A stretch of 64,000 nucleotides of DNA from assembly GCF_000336385.2 (NCBI RefSeq), contig NZ_HG424493.1, positions 1 through 64,000 on the forward strand, read 5' to 3'. Positions 34,469-44,600 of this stretch are shown here, in pieces; position 1 is the first letter of the stretch, and every line of letters begins with the position of its first letter. A model generated the notes under the pieces. The model did no database searches. It saw only the letters and a program-made list of their open reading frames with translations, and was not told the DNA's origin. Origin of the DNA: Lysobacter antibioticus HS124 (GTDB lineage: Bacteria > Pseudomonadota > Gammaproteobacteria > Xanthomonadales > Xanthomonadaceae). The position numbers were made by a program, and so were the translations under genes.

Positions 34469-36895
34469 TCACCAGCGGTAGGCGGCGGAGAACAGGTAGG
34501 AGCGCCCGGCGATCGGACGGCCCATGAACACGCCGCCGGTGGCCGCGCCGGGCACGCGCACGTTGCCTTCGGTCAGGCCCAACTCGTTGGTGACGTTGCT
34601 GCCGGTGAAGGCGAACTCCCAGTTTTCGCCGACGTGCAGGTTCGCGCCGATGTCGAGCGTGTCGTAGGAGGGCAGCTTCTGGGTGTTGGCCAGGTCGGCG
34701 TAACGGTCGCCGATGCGCGAGTAGGTGGCGAAGATCTTCAGGTCGCCGAACGGCAGGGTCCAGTAGTAGCTGGGGGTGAAGCGGAACTGCTGCTTGGGCT
34801 GGCGCATCACCTGGTTGCCGGTGAACTCGCGGTAGTTCTCGTACTGCGCGTCCAGCCAGATCCCGGTCAGGGTCAGTTCCAGGCCGCCGATCGGACGCAC
34901 CGCACCTTCCACTTCCACGCCGTAGGCGCGCGAGTCGCCGACGGTGGTGAAGTTGGTGCCGTCGTCGAGGAAGGCCTGGAACGGGGAGTTGGTGAACTTG
35001 TTGTAGAACGCGGTCAGGTACAGGTCGTAGACGTTGTTGCCGGACTTGAAGCCGAGCTCGTACTGGTCGATTTCCTGGGTCTTGGTGTTGCCGTCGCGCA
35101 GGTTGTCGAACGCCGGCAGCTTGTAGCCCGAGTTGGCGCGGGCGAACACGCTGCTGGTGTCGTTGAGCTTGTAGTTCAGGCCCAGGGTCCAGGAGAAGTG
35201 ATGATCGTTCTGGTCGATGCGCCGGCTGGTCGGCAGCGAGATCGAAGTGGCGTTGTCGTACAGCGTGTTCGGATTGCCGTCCAGGTCGACCGTGGCGGTG
35301 TCGTGCACGGTCCCGTCGACCTGCTGCCATTCGTAGCGCACGCCGCCGTCCAGGCGCAGGCGTTCGTTGATCTGCCACTCGTCGGCCAGGAACACCGCGG
35401 TGTTCTGGCCGTCGTAGTCGCCGCGCAGGGAGAAGAACGAAGTGCCGACGAAGCCGTCGCGGGTGACCTGGCGGCCGTCGGCCAGGCGCAGGTCGATCCG
35501 CCGCGCGTTGTTCTGCGCGGTCAGCAGCATGTTGTTGCCGAGATACCAGGTGTCCTTGGACGAGTAGCGCGCGTAGTAGACGCCGGCGGTGAAGGTATTG
35601 CCCTCGAACAGGTCGCGGCTGAAGCGCAGATCGTTGGTGAACGACTCCAGCTCCTTGTCGACCACCCAGAAGCCGGCGGTCAGCACCTGCTGGTTGGGAT
35701 CGACCGCGCCGCCGCCGTTGACGTAGGTGGCGGTGCCGGCGCTGCCGAAGCCGGCGATGTAGTCGGCCATGCGCCGGGGGCTGGCGCCGGTGAACAGGCC
35801 GTTGGTCGGGGCGCTGCCGCTGACGTAGTTGACCCGGTCGCTGATGGTCCAGTCGCCGACGTAGAAATCCATCGAGGCGCCGAACACGTCGAGGTTGATG
35901 CCGCGGCCCTCGGCCAAGTCGCGGCGGATGCGGGTGCCGGGGCCGGTGGGGATGTCGACGTGGCGGAAGTCGTTGCCGAGCAGGGTGCCGGTTTGCGCGT
36001 CCAGGCCCGGGAAGCTCGACAAGCTGCTGCCGTTGTTGCGCGACAGCAGCGGAATCGGGGTGAAGAAGGCGTTCTTGTCGTTGGTGTGGCGGGCGTAGAC
36101 CGTGACCTCGCCGCTGTCCCAGCTGTGGGTCAGGGTGGCGCTGAGCTGGCCGCCCTTGTCGGCCGGGAACTGCGTGTCGCGCACGCCGTCGGTGACGCGG
36201 TAGAAACCGCCGACGCTGTAGTACCAGCCTTCGCCGAGCTTGCCGCTGTTGAACAGATCGACGCGGCGGAAGTTGTCGCTGCCCAGGCCGATGCGCACGC
36301 TGCCGGCCGGCTCTTCGCCGCCCTTCTTCTGGATGAAGTTGACCGTCGCGCCGGGCTGGCCGTTGGAGAAGATCGGGCTCGGGCCGCCGCGCAGCACTTC
36401 CATGCGCTCGACCGTGTCGTCCATCCGGAACAGGGTCGAATTCTCCAGGAACGACAGGGTCGGCGGCGGATACAGCGGCGCGCCGTCCATCTGCACGGTT
36501 ACGAACGGCGCGTCGCCTTCGGAGGGCATGCCGCGCACGAAGATGTTGGCGCCGGTGCTGCCGCCGGCCGATTCGGCCCACACGCCGGGCACGACCTTGA
36601 GCGCGTCGGCGGTGCTCAGCGGCACCGCTTCCTGGATCTGCTCCAGCGAGGCGGTGGTGATCGAGAAACTGGCGTCGCGCTTGCGCAGGCCCTTGAAGCG
36701 CGCGGTGCCGCTGACCACGATCGCGTCGAGGGTGGTGGCCGACTCCTTGCCGTCGGCGGTCGCGGCGGCCGGCGCGGCGGGCTGCTGGGCCGCGCTTTCC
36801 TGGGCCAGGACGGCGCCCGGGGCCAGCGCGGCGGCGATCGCCGCGGACAGGGCGTAGCGGATCAGGCGAGCTTGCTTGGACGATGCGCGTTGCAT
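34469..36895 (-). CDS. TonB-dependent receptor of the GH65 locus
   Basis: An 808-residue outer-membrane receptor. ATG 36895 (MQRASSKQ) was preferred to ATG 36913 because GGGGAGAA lies 8 nt before it. The signal peptide ends APGAVLAQ. A TonB-box-like TTLDAIVVSG precedes the plug (LSTADALKVVPGVWAESAGG; ERMEVLRGGPSPIFSNGQPG), and the barrel ends with the aromatic FSAAYRW. It lies 85 bp downstream of the GH65-PGM gene, so both are probably on one transcript. It would import maltose-like or related alpha-gluco-oligosaccharides. A strong GC hairpin lies at about 34434-34459, after the stop. Confidence 0.9.
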   Translation of the reverse strand: MQRASSKQARLIRYALSAAIAAALAPGAVLAQESAAQQPAAPAAATADGKESATTLDAIVVSGTARFKGLRKRDASFSITTASLEQIQEAVPLSTADALKVVPGVWAESAGGSTGANIFVRGMPSEGDAPFVTVQMDGAPLYPPPTLSFLENSTLFRMDDTVERMEVLRGGPSPIFSNGQPGATVNFIQKKGGEEPAGSVRIGLGSDNFRRVDLFNSGKLGEGWYYSVGGFYRVTDGVRDTQFPADKGGQLSATLTHSWDSGEVTVYARHTNDKNAFFTPIPLLSRNNGSSLSSFPGLDAQTGTLLGNDFRHVDIPTGPGTRIRRDLAEGRGINLDVFGASMDFYVGDWTISDRVNYVSGSAPTNGLFTGASPRRMADYIAGFGSAGTATYVNGGGAVDPNQQVLTAGFWVVDKELESFTNDLRFSRDLFEGNTFTAGVYYARYSSKDTWYLGNNMLLTAQNNARRIDLRLADGRQVTRDGFVGTSFFSLRGDYDGQNTAVFLADEWQINERLRLDGGVRYEWQQVDGTVHDTATVDLDGNPNTLYDNATSISLPTSRRIDQNDHHFSWTLGLNYKLNDTSSVFARANSGYKLPAFDNLRDGNTKTQEIDQYELGFKSGNNVYDLYLTAFYNKFTNSPFQAFLDDGTNFTTVGDSRAYGVEVEGAVRPIGGLELTLTGIWLDAQYENYREFTGNQVMRQPKQQFRFTPSYYWTLPFGDLKIFATYSRIGDRYADLANTQKLPSYDTLDIGANLHVGENWEFAFTGSNVTNELGLTEGNVRVPGAATGGVFMGRPIAGRSYLFSAAYRW

Positions 36896-36980
36896 GGTGT
36901 TCTCCCCACTCATCTGAAGTTCTCTTGCTCGGATTGCGGTTGGCGGTCGGGTCTGCCGCGGCGGTGCATGCCGCGCGCGG

Positions 36981-39900
36981 TCAGGGCGAAACGAAGGCGT
37001 CCAGATCGAAGCCGGCGATCGCGTCGAGGCAGGCGTCGGCGCCGGACAGGGCGGCCGGGGCGCCGATGCCGACTGCGGCCATGCCGGCGCGCTTGATCGC
37101 GATCACGCCGGCGGCGGCGTCCTCGATGCCGATGCATTGCGCCGGAGGCACGGCGAGGGCGGCGGCGACGTCGAGGAAAATGTCGGGTTCGGGCTTGGCG
37201 CGGGCGATGCGCGCGGCATCGGCGATGTAGTCGAAACGCCGGCCGATGCCGAGCCGTTCCAGCAGGGCGGCGGCATTGCGGCTGGCCGAGGCCAGGCCGA
37301 GCTTGAGGCCGCGGGCGCGCGCCTGTTCGAGCAGGCGCTCGACGCCCGGGAACAGATCGGCCGGAGTAACGGCGGCGATCGCCTCGACGTAGTAAGCGTT
37401 CTTGCGCTCGGCCAGGGCCTGCTTGGCTTCGGCGCTGAGCACTCGTCCGGCGTGGCGCAGGATGATCTCCAGCGAGGCCATCCGGTCGACGCCCTTGAGC
37501 TGTTCGTTGACGTGCCGGTCGAACGGCAGGCCCTCTTCGTCGGCCATGCGCTTCCAGGCGCGGTAATGGGTCTGGGCGGTGTCGGTCAGGACCCCGTCGA
37601 GATCGAAGATCAGCGCTTGCGCGGGACGCGGGAAGCTCTGCCGCACCGGGCCGCCCGGCGCCGCCAGGGGCGCGCGCTGCGGTTCGTCGACGCGCAATCC
37701 GATGCGCCGGCCCGCGTGCTCGATGCTCAGCGGCGCGCCGTCGAGCAGGCGGTACTCCACGCCGTCGCGATCGATCTTCAGGCGCAGGCGCCGGCCGCGC
37801 CAGCGCAGGCCGAAGCCGTAGCCGCGCCAGCCGGCGGGCAGGGTGGGGGCGAAGCTCAACTGTCCGTCGTGGCTGCGCAGCCCGGCGAAACCGGCGCTCA
37901 GGCCCAGCCAGGTGCCGGCCAACGCCGCCATGTGCACGCCGTGGTCGGTGTTGCCGTGCAGATCGTCGAGGTCGACGCGCAGGTTGTCGTTGAAAAAGCG
38001 TTCGGCCTGCGCGGGGTGGCCGACTTCGCTGGCGAGAATGCCGAACACCGATGCCGACAGGGTCGAGTCGTGGGTGGTGACGGCTTCGTAGTAGTCGTAG
38101 CTGCGGCGCTTGATGTCGGCGGGAATGCCGTGGCCGGCCAGGACCAGGGCCATGACCACGTCGGCCTGTTTGCAGATTTGGTGCCGGTACAGGCTCAGTG
38201 GGTGGAAATCCAGCAACAGCGGGCGATGCTCGCCCTCGCGGCGCGGGAACGGCCAGCGCGGCTTGCTCAGGAAAGTGTCGTCCTGGGCGTAGATGCCCAA
38301 GGCCGGGTCGTAGTGCAGGAACATGGTCTCGCCGGCGCGCCGCCACAGCGCCGGCTCGTGCGCCTGCACGCCCAGCCGCGCGGCCAGCGCCTGCGCCTGG
38401 TGGGGGCGCCGTTCCTGCAACAGCTCCCAGACCTGCGCGGCGCGCAGCAGATGCTGCTGGGCCATGCGGTTGGTGTAGAAGTTGTTGTCGACCAGGGCGG
38501 TGTACTCGTCCGGGCCGGTGACGCCGTGGATGCAGAACGCGCCGCCGCGGCGGGCGTCGAAATGGCCGACCTGCGGCCAGATGCGCGCGGTTTCGAACAG
38601 GATCTCGGCGCCGCTTTCGAGCAGGAAGTCGAGGTCTTCGGTGGCGTCGAAGTACAGGCCGATCGCGTACGCGACCGCGGCGTTGATGTGGTAGGCGGCC
38701 GAGCCCGAGGGATAGTGCGCCGAGCATTCGCCGCCGGTGATGGTGCGCCAGGGGAACAGGGCGCCGTGCGGGTGGTTCATCTCGCGCGCGTGCCGGCGCG
38801 CCGGCTCCAGCGCCGCGTAGCGCGCGTGCAGCATGGCGCGCGCGACGTCCGGCGCGGTGTAGACCATCACCGGCAGCATGAAGGCCTCGGTGTCCCAGAA
38901 ATAATGGCCTTCGTAGCCCTCGCCGGTCAGGCCCTTGGCCGCGGTGCCGTTGACGCCGTCGCGGCCGGCCGACTGCAGCAGGTGGAACAGATTGAAGCGC
39001 AGCGCCTGCTCGGCCGCGGCGTCGCCGTCGATCGACAGTTCGGCGCCGCGCCAAAAGTGCGCCAGCGCCGCGGACTGGCGCGCGGCGAGCGCGTCGAAAC
39101 CGAGCGCGGCCGCCTGTTCCAGCGCGCTTTGCGCGCGCTGCACCAGCCCGGCCTCGTCGTTGTGGCTGAGGTAGGCGACGAACTTCTCCAGGCCGACGCT
39201 TTGCCCGGGTTGCAACTGCGCTTCGTAGCGTTGCCGGACGGCGTCGCCCTCGACGCCGGCCTGCGCCGCGTGGAGTCCGGCGGCGATGCGGTGGCCTTGC
39301 GCGCAGACCACGCGCAGATTGCTGCGCCGGGTGGATTGCAGGACGTGCGCGCCGTGTGCGTCGGCGTGCGCCGACAGCAGTTGCAAACCTTCCGCCGACG
39401 CCACGCCGATGCGCGGGTCGTCGCCTTGCTCGGCGGCCTGATGGCCGCATTCGATCGCCGAGACCAGGCTCAACGGGCCGCTGTAGTCGATCGATTCGAC
39501 CCGATAGCGGATCGCCAGCAAGTCCACGCCGTCGTGGCCGCTGTCGAACGGCAGCACGCGTTCGGCATGGATCTGCAGGGTCTGGCCCTGCGGCGTGCGC
39601 AGGCGCAGGCGGCGCGCGCTGCGGCCGTGGCGCAGGTCGAGGCTGCGTTCGAAGTCCAGCCACTGCGCCCGGTCCGGCTCCAGGCGCTGGGCGCCGAGCC
39701 AGACCGCAATGCGCTGGCCGTCGGCGACCGGCAGGCGGGTGTCGGTGTGGCGGGCGAAACCGGGGAAGCGCTCGTGGTAGTGGATCGGGTGCTTCTCGTA
39801 GACCGCAGCCAGGAAGCTGCCGTCGCTGCCGCCGGCGGCCTCTTCGAAGCCGCCGCGCACGCCCAGGGAACCGTTGGCGAGCGCGAACAGGGTTTCGTCG

Positions 39901-39995
39901 CGACGACGCCGGGCCGGGTCGAATCCGCGCTGCTGCAACAGCCAGGCATCGGCGACGACATCGGGGGAGGGCGACTGGGTTTGAGGCTGGGTCAC
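36981..39995 (-). CDS. Bifunctional GH65 disaccharide phosphorylase / beta-phosphoglucomutase
   Basis: A 1004-residue fusion. Residues 1-780 are a GH65 inverting phosphorylase with the motif GHYFWDTEAF (363-372) and catalytic acid Glu497 in HGVTGPDEYT. It splits an alpha-linked glucose disaccharide (maltose, trehalose, kojibiose or nigerose) with phosphate to glucose plus beta-glucose 1-phosphate. Residues 792-1004 are a HAD beta-phosphoglucomutase: nucleophile Asp798 and acid/base Asp800 in ALIFDLDGVLTDT, plus CIGIEDAAAGVIAIKRAGM. This would convert beta-G1P to glucose 6-phosphate directly. The start is GTG 39995, 32 nt below the predicted -10. Which disaccharide is used cannot be decided here. 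Confidence 0.93.
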   Translation of the reverse strand: MTQPQTQSPSPDVVADAWLLQQRGFDPARRRRDETLFALANGSLGVRGGFEEAAGGSDGSFLAAVYEKHPIHYHERFPGFARHTDTRLPVADGQRIAVWLGAQRLEPDRAQWLDFERSLDLRHGRSARRLRLRTPQGQTLQIHAERVLPFDSGHDGVDLLAIRYRVESIDYSGPLSLVSAIECGHQAAEQGDDPRIGVASAEGLQLLSAHADAHGAHVLQSTRRSNLRVVCAQGHRIAAGLHAAQAGVEGDAVRQRYEAQLQPGQSVGLEKFVAYLSHNDEAGLVQRAQSALEQAAALGFDALAARQSAALAHFWRGAELSIDGDAAAEQALRFNLFHLLQSAGRDGVNGTAAKGLTGEGYEGHYFWDTEAFMLPVMVYTAPDVARAMLHARYAALEPARRHAREMNHPHGALFPWRTITGGECSAHYPSGSAAYHINAAVAYAIGLYFDATEDLDFLLESGAEILFETARIWPQVGHFDARRGGAFCIHGVTGPDEYTALVDNNFYTNRMAQQHLLRAAQVWELLQERRPHQAQALAARLGVQAHEPALWRRAGETMFLHYDPALGIYAQDDTFLSKPRWPFPRREGEHRPLLLDFHPLSLYRHQICKQADVVMALVLAGHGIPADIKRRSYDYYEAVTTHDSTLSASVFGILASEVGHPAQAERFFNDNLRVDLDDLHGNTDHGVHMAALAGTWLGLSAGFAGLRSHDGQLSFAPTLPAGWRGYGFGLRWRGRRLRLKIDRDGVEYRLLDGAPLSIEHAGRRIGLRVDEPQRAPLAAPGGPVRQSFPRPAQALIFDLDGVLTDTAQTHYRAWKRMADEEGLPFDRHVNEQLKGVDRMASLEIILRHAGRVLSAEAKQALAERKNAYYVEAIAAVTPADLFPGVERLLEQARARGLKLGLASASRNAAALLERLGIGRRFDYIADAARIARAKPEPDIFLDVAAALAVPPAQCIGIEDAAAGVIAIKRAGMAAVGIGAPAALSGADACLDAIAGFDLDAFVSP

Positions 39996-40305
39996 GCGGG
40001 GCGGGTCCTGGAGCGGCGTTGCGCGGACCCTAGGGATCGACTGTTATCGATGTCAAGTTATCGATAACAGTCTTGCGATTCAATGTGCTCTCGACGGCTG
40101 CTCGGCGACCGCTTTCAGGGCCGTCCGGACGTTGTGCGAACGAATCGGATCAATTGCTTAGCCGTATGTTGCGGCGCGTCATGCGCGAGCCTGCGAACGC
40201 CTTGCGCGCGTTGCGTCGCAACATGACGCTGCGCACGTCCTGCGCGATGCGTCACGATGTGCGCGCACCGCGACAGCGCTCGGCGGCATCGCGGATACGA
40301 CGGAG
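39996..40305. other. Intergenic region between LacI-2 and the GH65 operon
   Basis: These 310 bases hold the GH65 promoter/operator (annotated separately, 40027-40072) and no gene. A weak inverted pair TATGTTGCG (near 40164) and CGCAACATG (near 40217) lies downstream of the LacI gene and may contribute to termination, though no T tract is visible. Confidence 0.5.
40027..40072 (-). promoter_or_regulatory. GH65 operon promoter with two LacI-type operators
   Basis: Reading the minus strand, a perfect -35 TTGACA (40056-40051) and an 18-bp spaced -10 TAGGGT (40032-40027) lie within a large inverted repeat. Arms GACTGTTATCGAT (40039-40051) and ATCGATAACAGTC (40060-40072) are exact complements. Within it are two operator-like cores with a central CG: the perfect palindrome GTTATCGATAAC at 40057-40068 and the imperfect GTTATCGATGTC at 40043-40054. 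They flank the -35, so a bound LacI-family repressor, probably the product of 40306-41319, would block RNA polymerase. Confidence 0.75.
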
Positions 40306-41319
40306 TCAGGTGACCCGCGCGACCAGATGGGTCGGCAGGATTTCCGATTGCGCCGGGCGGCCTTCGATCAGGGCCAGGATCTTGCGCGCCAGCAACACGC
40401 CGGCGTCGACGAAGTTCTGATGGATCGAGGTCAGCGGCGGCAGGTAGGTCGCGCCCAGGGGGGTGTCGTCGTAACCGATCACCGACACGTCCTCGGGCAC
40501 GCGTCGGCCGCGTTCGATCAAGGCCCGGATCGCGCCGATCGCGAGCAGATCGCTGGCGGCGAACAGCGCGTCGAACTGCGGGTGCTGGTCGAGCAGGGCA
40601 TGCACGGCCTGAGCGCCGGCGCTGACGGTGAAATGGCCCACCACCGGGGTCAGCGGTTCGATGCCGTGTCCGGCCAGGGTCGAGCGGAAGCCGTCCAGGC
40701 GCTCGGCGAACTCGCCGTGGGCGCTGTCGCCGAGGAATACCGGCCGGCGTCGGCCCAGGGCCAGGAAGCGTTCGGCGGCGAGTTTGCCGCCGCGCTGGTT
40801 GTCGCTGCCGACCACGATCTGCGATTCGTGCCGGCTGACCGCGCCCCATACCACCATCGGCCGACCCCAGCGCCGCACTTCGTGCATCGCATCCTCGTGC
40901 GCGCCCTGGCCGAGCAGGATCACCCCGTCGGCGGCCTGCACGCTGGGCAGGGAACCGCCCTGCAGCGAGGTCAGCAGCACGCTGTAGCCGGCCGAGGTCA
41001 GTTCCTGGCTGATGCCGCCGAGCAAATCCAGCGGGTAGGAGCCGGACATCTGCCGTTCGACGGTCGGTTTCATTTCCACCACCACCGCCACGGTCATGCT
41101 GCGGCGCAGGCGCAGGTTGCGCGCGCTGATGTTGAACTGATAGCCCTGTTGTTCGGCCAGTTCCTTGATCCGGGCGCGGGTCTCCGGGTTGACCAGCGGA
41201 CTGTCGCGCAGGGCGCGCGACACCGTGATCGCCGAAACCCCGGCCAGCTCGGCCAGGTCGGCCATGGTCAGGGGGGCGCCGGTTTTGCGGGGCGGCTGGG
41301 AGGCGCGCGGTCGGCTCAT
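40306..41319 (-). CDS. LacI-family transcriptional repressor of the GH65 locus
   Basis: A 337-residue regulator with an N-terminal helix-turn-helix (MADLAELAGVSAITVSRALR, hinge YQFNISARNLRLRRSMTVAV) and a sugar-binding domain (GGISQELTSAGYSVLLTSLQ; DALFAASDLLAIGAIRALIE; VSVIGYDDTPLGATYLPPLT). ATG 41319 gives the usual length for the family; a longer frame starts at 41439 but adds a low-complexity leader. It lies on the same strand, 311 bp upstream of the GH65-PGM gene, whose promoter carries paired operators. Its effector is probably the disaccharide or a phosphorylated product. Confidence 0.9.
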   Translation of the reverse strand: MSRPRASQPPRKTGAPLTMADLAELAGVSAITVSRALRDSPLVNPETRARIKELAEQQGYQFNISARNLRLRRSMTVAVVVEMKPTVERQMSGSYPLDLLGGISQELTSAGYSVLLTSLQGGSLPSVQAADGVILLGQGAHEDAMHEVRRWGRPMVVWGAVSRHESQIVVGSDNQRGGKLAAERFLALGRRRPVFLGDSAHGEFAERLDGFRSTLAGHGIEPLTPVVGHFTVSAGAQAVHALLDQHPQFDALFAASDLLAIGAIRALIERGRRVPEDVSVIGYDDTPLGATYLPPLTSIHQNFVDAGVLLARKILALIEGRPAQSEILPTHLVARVT

Positions 41320-41657
41320 GCGGGGCGGCGGGCTCGGTTCGGTAGAAGTGGGGGCGGCTCGGGCGGAGCACGCTTGACTGTTTATCACGCCCGGCGGCCG
41401 GTCTTGCCAACCGCGGTCGCCGCCGACCCGATTGGGCAAGGCCGGGCCTTGGCCGGCCGCGGCGGCGCCGCCGGCACGGCGATCGGCGGCGGACCGCGCT
41501 GCGCCGTTGTCGACGGCGGGCTCGGCCGGGGTTCGCTATACTCGCGAAGAAGCGCGGTCGCCACCGTGTGCGGCCCAGTGGATTCAATCACTTGGCTTAG
41601 CTATCTAACCTAATTTCACGGCTGCGCCCCCGGGCGCGCCAGAGGCCACACCGCCGC
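41320..41657 (+). promoter_or_regulatory. Upstream region of smc
   Basis: No gene is present in these 338 bases between the LacI-2 start and smc. A clear -10-like TATACT lies at 41537-41542; no -35 at normal spacing is convincing (a TTGTCG at 41507 is 24 bp away). It would give a leader of about 109 nt. A half-site resembling the GH65 operator arm (GACTGTTTATC, near 41376) could serve LacI-2 autoregulation, but this is weak. Confidence 0.45.
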
Positions 41658-44600
41658 ATGCGTCTCTCCACGATCAAGCTGTCCGGTTTCAAGTCCTTCG
41701 TCGATCCGACCACGCTGCACCTGCCCACCAACATGACCGGCGTGGTCGGTCCGAACGGGTGCGGCAAGTCGAACATCATCGACGCGGTGCGCTGGGTGAT
41801 GGGCGAAAGCTCGGCCAGCCGCCTGCGCGGCGACTCGCTGACCGACGTGATCTTCGCCGGTTCCTCGGCGCGCAAGCCGGTGTCGCAGGCGATGGTCGAG
41901 CTGATCTTCGACAACTCCGACCACACCATCACCGGCGAATACGCCGCGTTCAACGAGATCTCGGTCAAGCGCACGGTCAGCCGCGACGGCAGCAACCAGT
42001 ACTACCTCAACGGCGCCAAATGCCGGCGTCGCGATATCACCGACCTGTTCCTCGGCACCGGCCTGGGCCCGCGCAGCTACTCGATCATCGAGCAGGGCAT
42101 GATCAGCCAGGTCATCGAGGCCAAGCCGGAAGAGTTGCGCGTGTACCTGGAGGAGGCCGCCGGCATCTCCAAGTACAAGGAGCGCCGCCGCGAGACCGAA
42201 ACCCGCATCCGCCACACCCGCGAAAACCTCGACCGCCTCAACGACCTGCGCGAAGAGGTCGGCAAGCAGCTCGAACACCTGCGCCGTCAGGCGCGCCAGG
42301 CCGAGCAGTACCAGGCGATCCAGGCCGAGCGCAAGATCAAGGACGTGGAGTGGAAGGCGCTGGAATACCGCGCCCTGGACCAGAAGCTGCAGGCCCAGCG
42401 GGAGAAGCTGTCGCAGCAGGAAACCCGGCTGCAGCAGCTGATCGCCGAGCAGCGCGAGGCCGAGCGCGAGCTGGAGACCGGCCGGGTCCGGCGCGAAGAG
42501 GCCGCCGAGGCCTTGAACAAGGCCCAGGCCGCCAGCTACGAGGTCGGCGGCGCGCTGGCCCGGATCGAACAGCAGATCCAGCATCAGCGCGAACTCTCCA
42601 GCCGCCTGCACAAGGCGCGCGACGAGGCGATGGCGCAATTGGCCGAGATCGGCGAGCACATCGGCAACGACCAGGCCCGCCTGGACGTGCTGCTGGCCGC
42701 GGTCGCCGACGCCGAACCGCGCATCGAGGCGCTGCGCGAGGACGACGAGGCGCGCCAGGAGGCCCTGCGCGACGCCGAGGCCCGGCTCAACGACTGGCAG
42801 CAGCGCTGGGACGCGCACAGCCGGGAACAATCCGAATCCGCGCGCGCGGCCGACGTCGAGCGCACCCGCATCGAAGGCCTGGACCGGCAGATCCTCGACG
42901 CCGACCGCCGGCGCGAATCGCTGACCGCCGAGCGCACCGGCCTGGACGTCAACGCCCTGGCCGACGCGTTCGAACAATTGCAGAGCCAGCACGAACTGCA
43001 GAAAGAATCGCTGGACAGCCTCAGCGAGGAACTGGAAACGCGCAAGAGCGCGGTGGCCGATCTGCAGGAACAGCAGCGGGCGACCCAGAACCAGCTCGCC
43101 GAGGTACGCAAGCAGGCGCAGACCTCGCGCGGCCGCCTGTCCTCGCTGGAGACCTTGCAGCACGCGGCATTGGGCCAGGAGCAGGGCGCGGCCCTGGCCT
43201 GGCTGAAGGCGCGCGGGCTGGATTCGGCGCAGCGCGTCGGCGAGACCCTGAGCGTCGAGGCGGGCTGGGAAAACGCGGTCGAAAGCGCGCTCGGCCAGCT
43301 CATCGAAGGCGTGCTGGTCGAAGCCCCGGAAACCCTGGTCGACGCGATCGGCGAACTCGGCGAAGGCCGCCTGACCCTGGTCTCGCCCGAGCGCGACGAC
43401 GCGACGTATGCGCCGACTTCGCTGGCGGCCAAGGTGCAGGGCCCGGCCGCGATCCGCCGCCTGCTGTCGCGCCTGCACGGCGCCGACGACCTGGCCGCGG
43501 CGCGCGCGCTGCAGGCCACGCTCGGCGCCGAAGAAACCGTCATCACCCGCAACGGCGAGCGCCTCGGCGCCGGCTGGGTGCGGGTGCTGCGCTCCGGTGC
43601 GGCCAAGCAGGGCGCGCTGTTGCGCGAGCGCGAGATCCAGACCCTGCGGGTCGAGATCGAGACCCTGCAGGAGCGCGAACGCGAACTGGAACAAAACCAG
43701 ATCCAGCTGCGCGACCGTTCGCTGGCCGCCGAGCAGCATCGCGAAGACGCCCAGCGCAGCCTGTACATGGCCCATCGCGGGGTGTCCGAACTGGCCGGCC
43801 AGTTGCAGAGCCACCAGGGCCGGCTGGACTCGGCGCGCACCCGGATCGAAAAGATCGACGCCGACCTGGAGCAGTTGCTGATCGCGCTGGACGCCGCGCG
43901 CGAGCAGTCGCGCGAGGCGCGGCTGCGCCAGGAGACCGCGGTCGAGCGCATGGGCGAGCTGGAGGACGCGCGCCTGCGCTTGGAGTCGGAGCGCCGCAGC
44001 CTGACCGATGCCCGCGAGGCCGCGCGCAACGCCGCGCGCGAGTCGCGCGACGCGGCGCACGCGCTGATGCTCAGCCTGGAGACCCAGCGCGCGCAGATCG
44101 CCGGCCTCAGCCAGACCCTGGAGCGCATGGGCGGCCAGCGCGGCCAGCTCGATTCGCGCCTGAGCGAACTGTCCGCCCAGCTCGACGACGGCGACCAGCC
44201 GGTGGTCGCGCTGGAGGAACAGCGCCAGGTCGCGCTGGAGCAGCGGGTGATCGCCGAGCAGGACCTGACCGCCGCGCGCACCGCGCTGGACGGCATCGAC
44301 AACGACCTGCGCAAGTTCGAGCAGACCCGCCAGCAGCGCGACGAACAGGCGCTGCAGCAGCGCGAAGCGATCGGCCAGCGCCGGCTGGAACAGCAGGCCC
44401 TGGTCCTCAAGGCCGAGACCCTGACCACGGCGATCGCCGAGGCCGGCGCGGTGCTGGAGGACGTGGTCAACGGTCTGGACGAAAACGCCGACGCGTCGAC
44501 TTGGGAGCGCACGGTCGCCGAATTGGACAACAAGCTGCGCCGGCTGGAACCGGTCAACCTGGCGGCGATCGCCGAGCATGCCGAGGCGGCGCAGCGCAAG

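Noticed and set aside
41507-41542. TTGTCG / TATACT pair as the smc promoter
   Set aside because: The spacer is 24 bp, too long for a standard sigma-70 promoter; only the -10 was kept as a suggestion.
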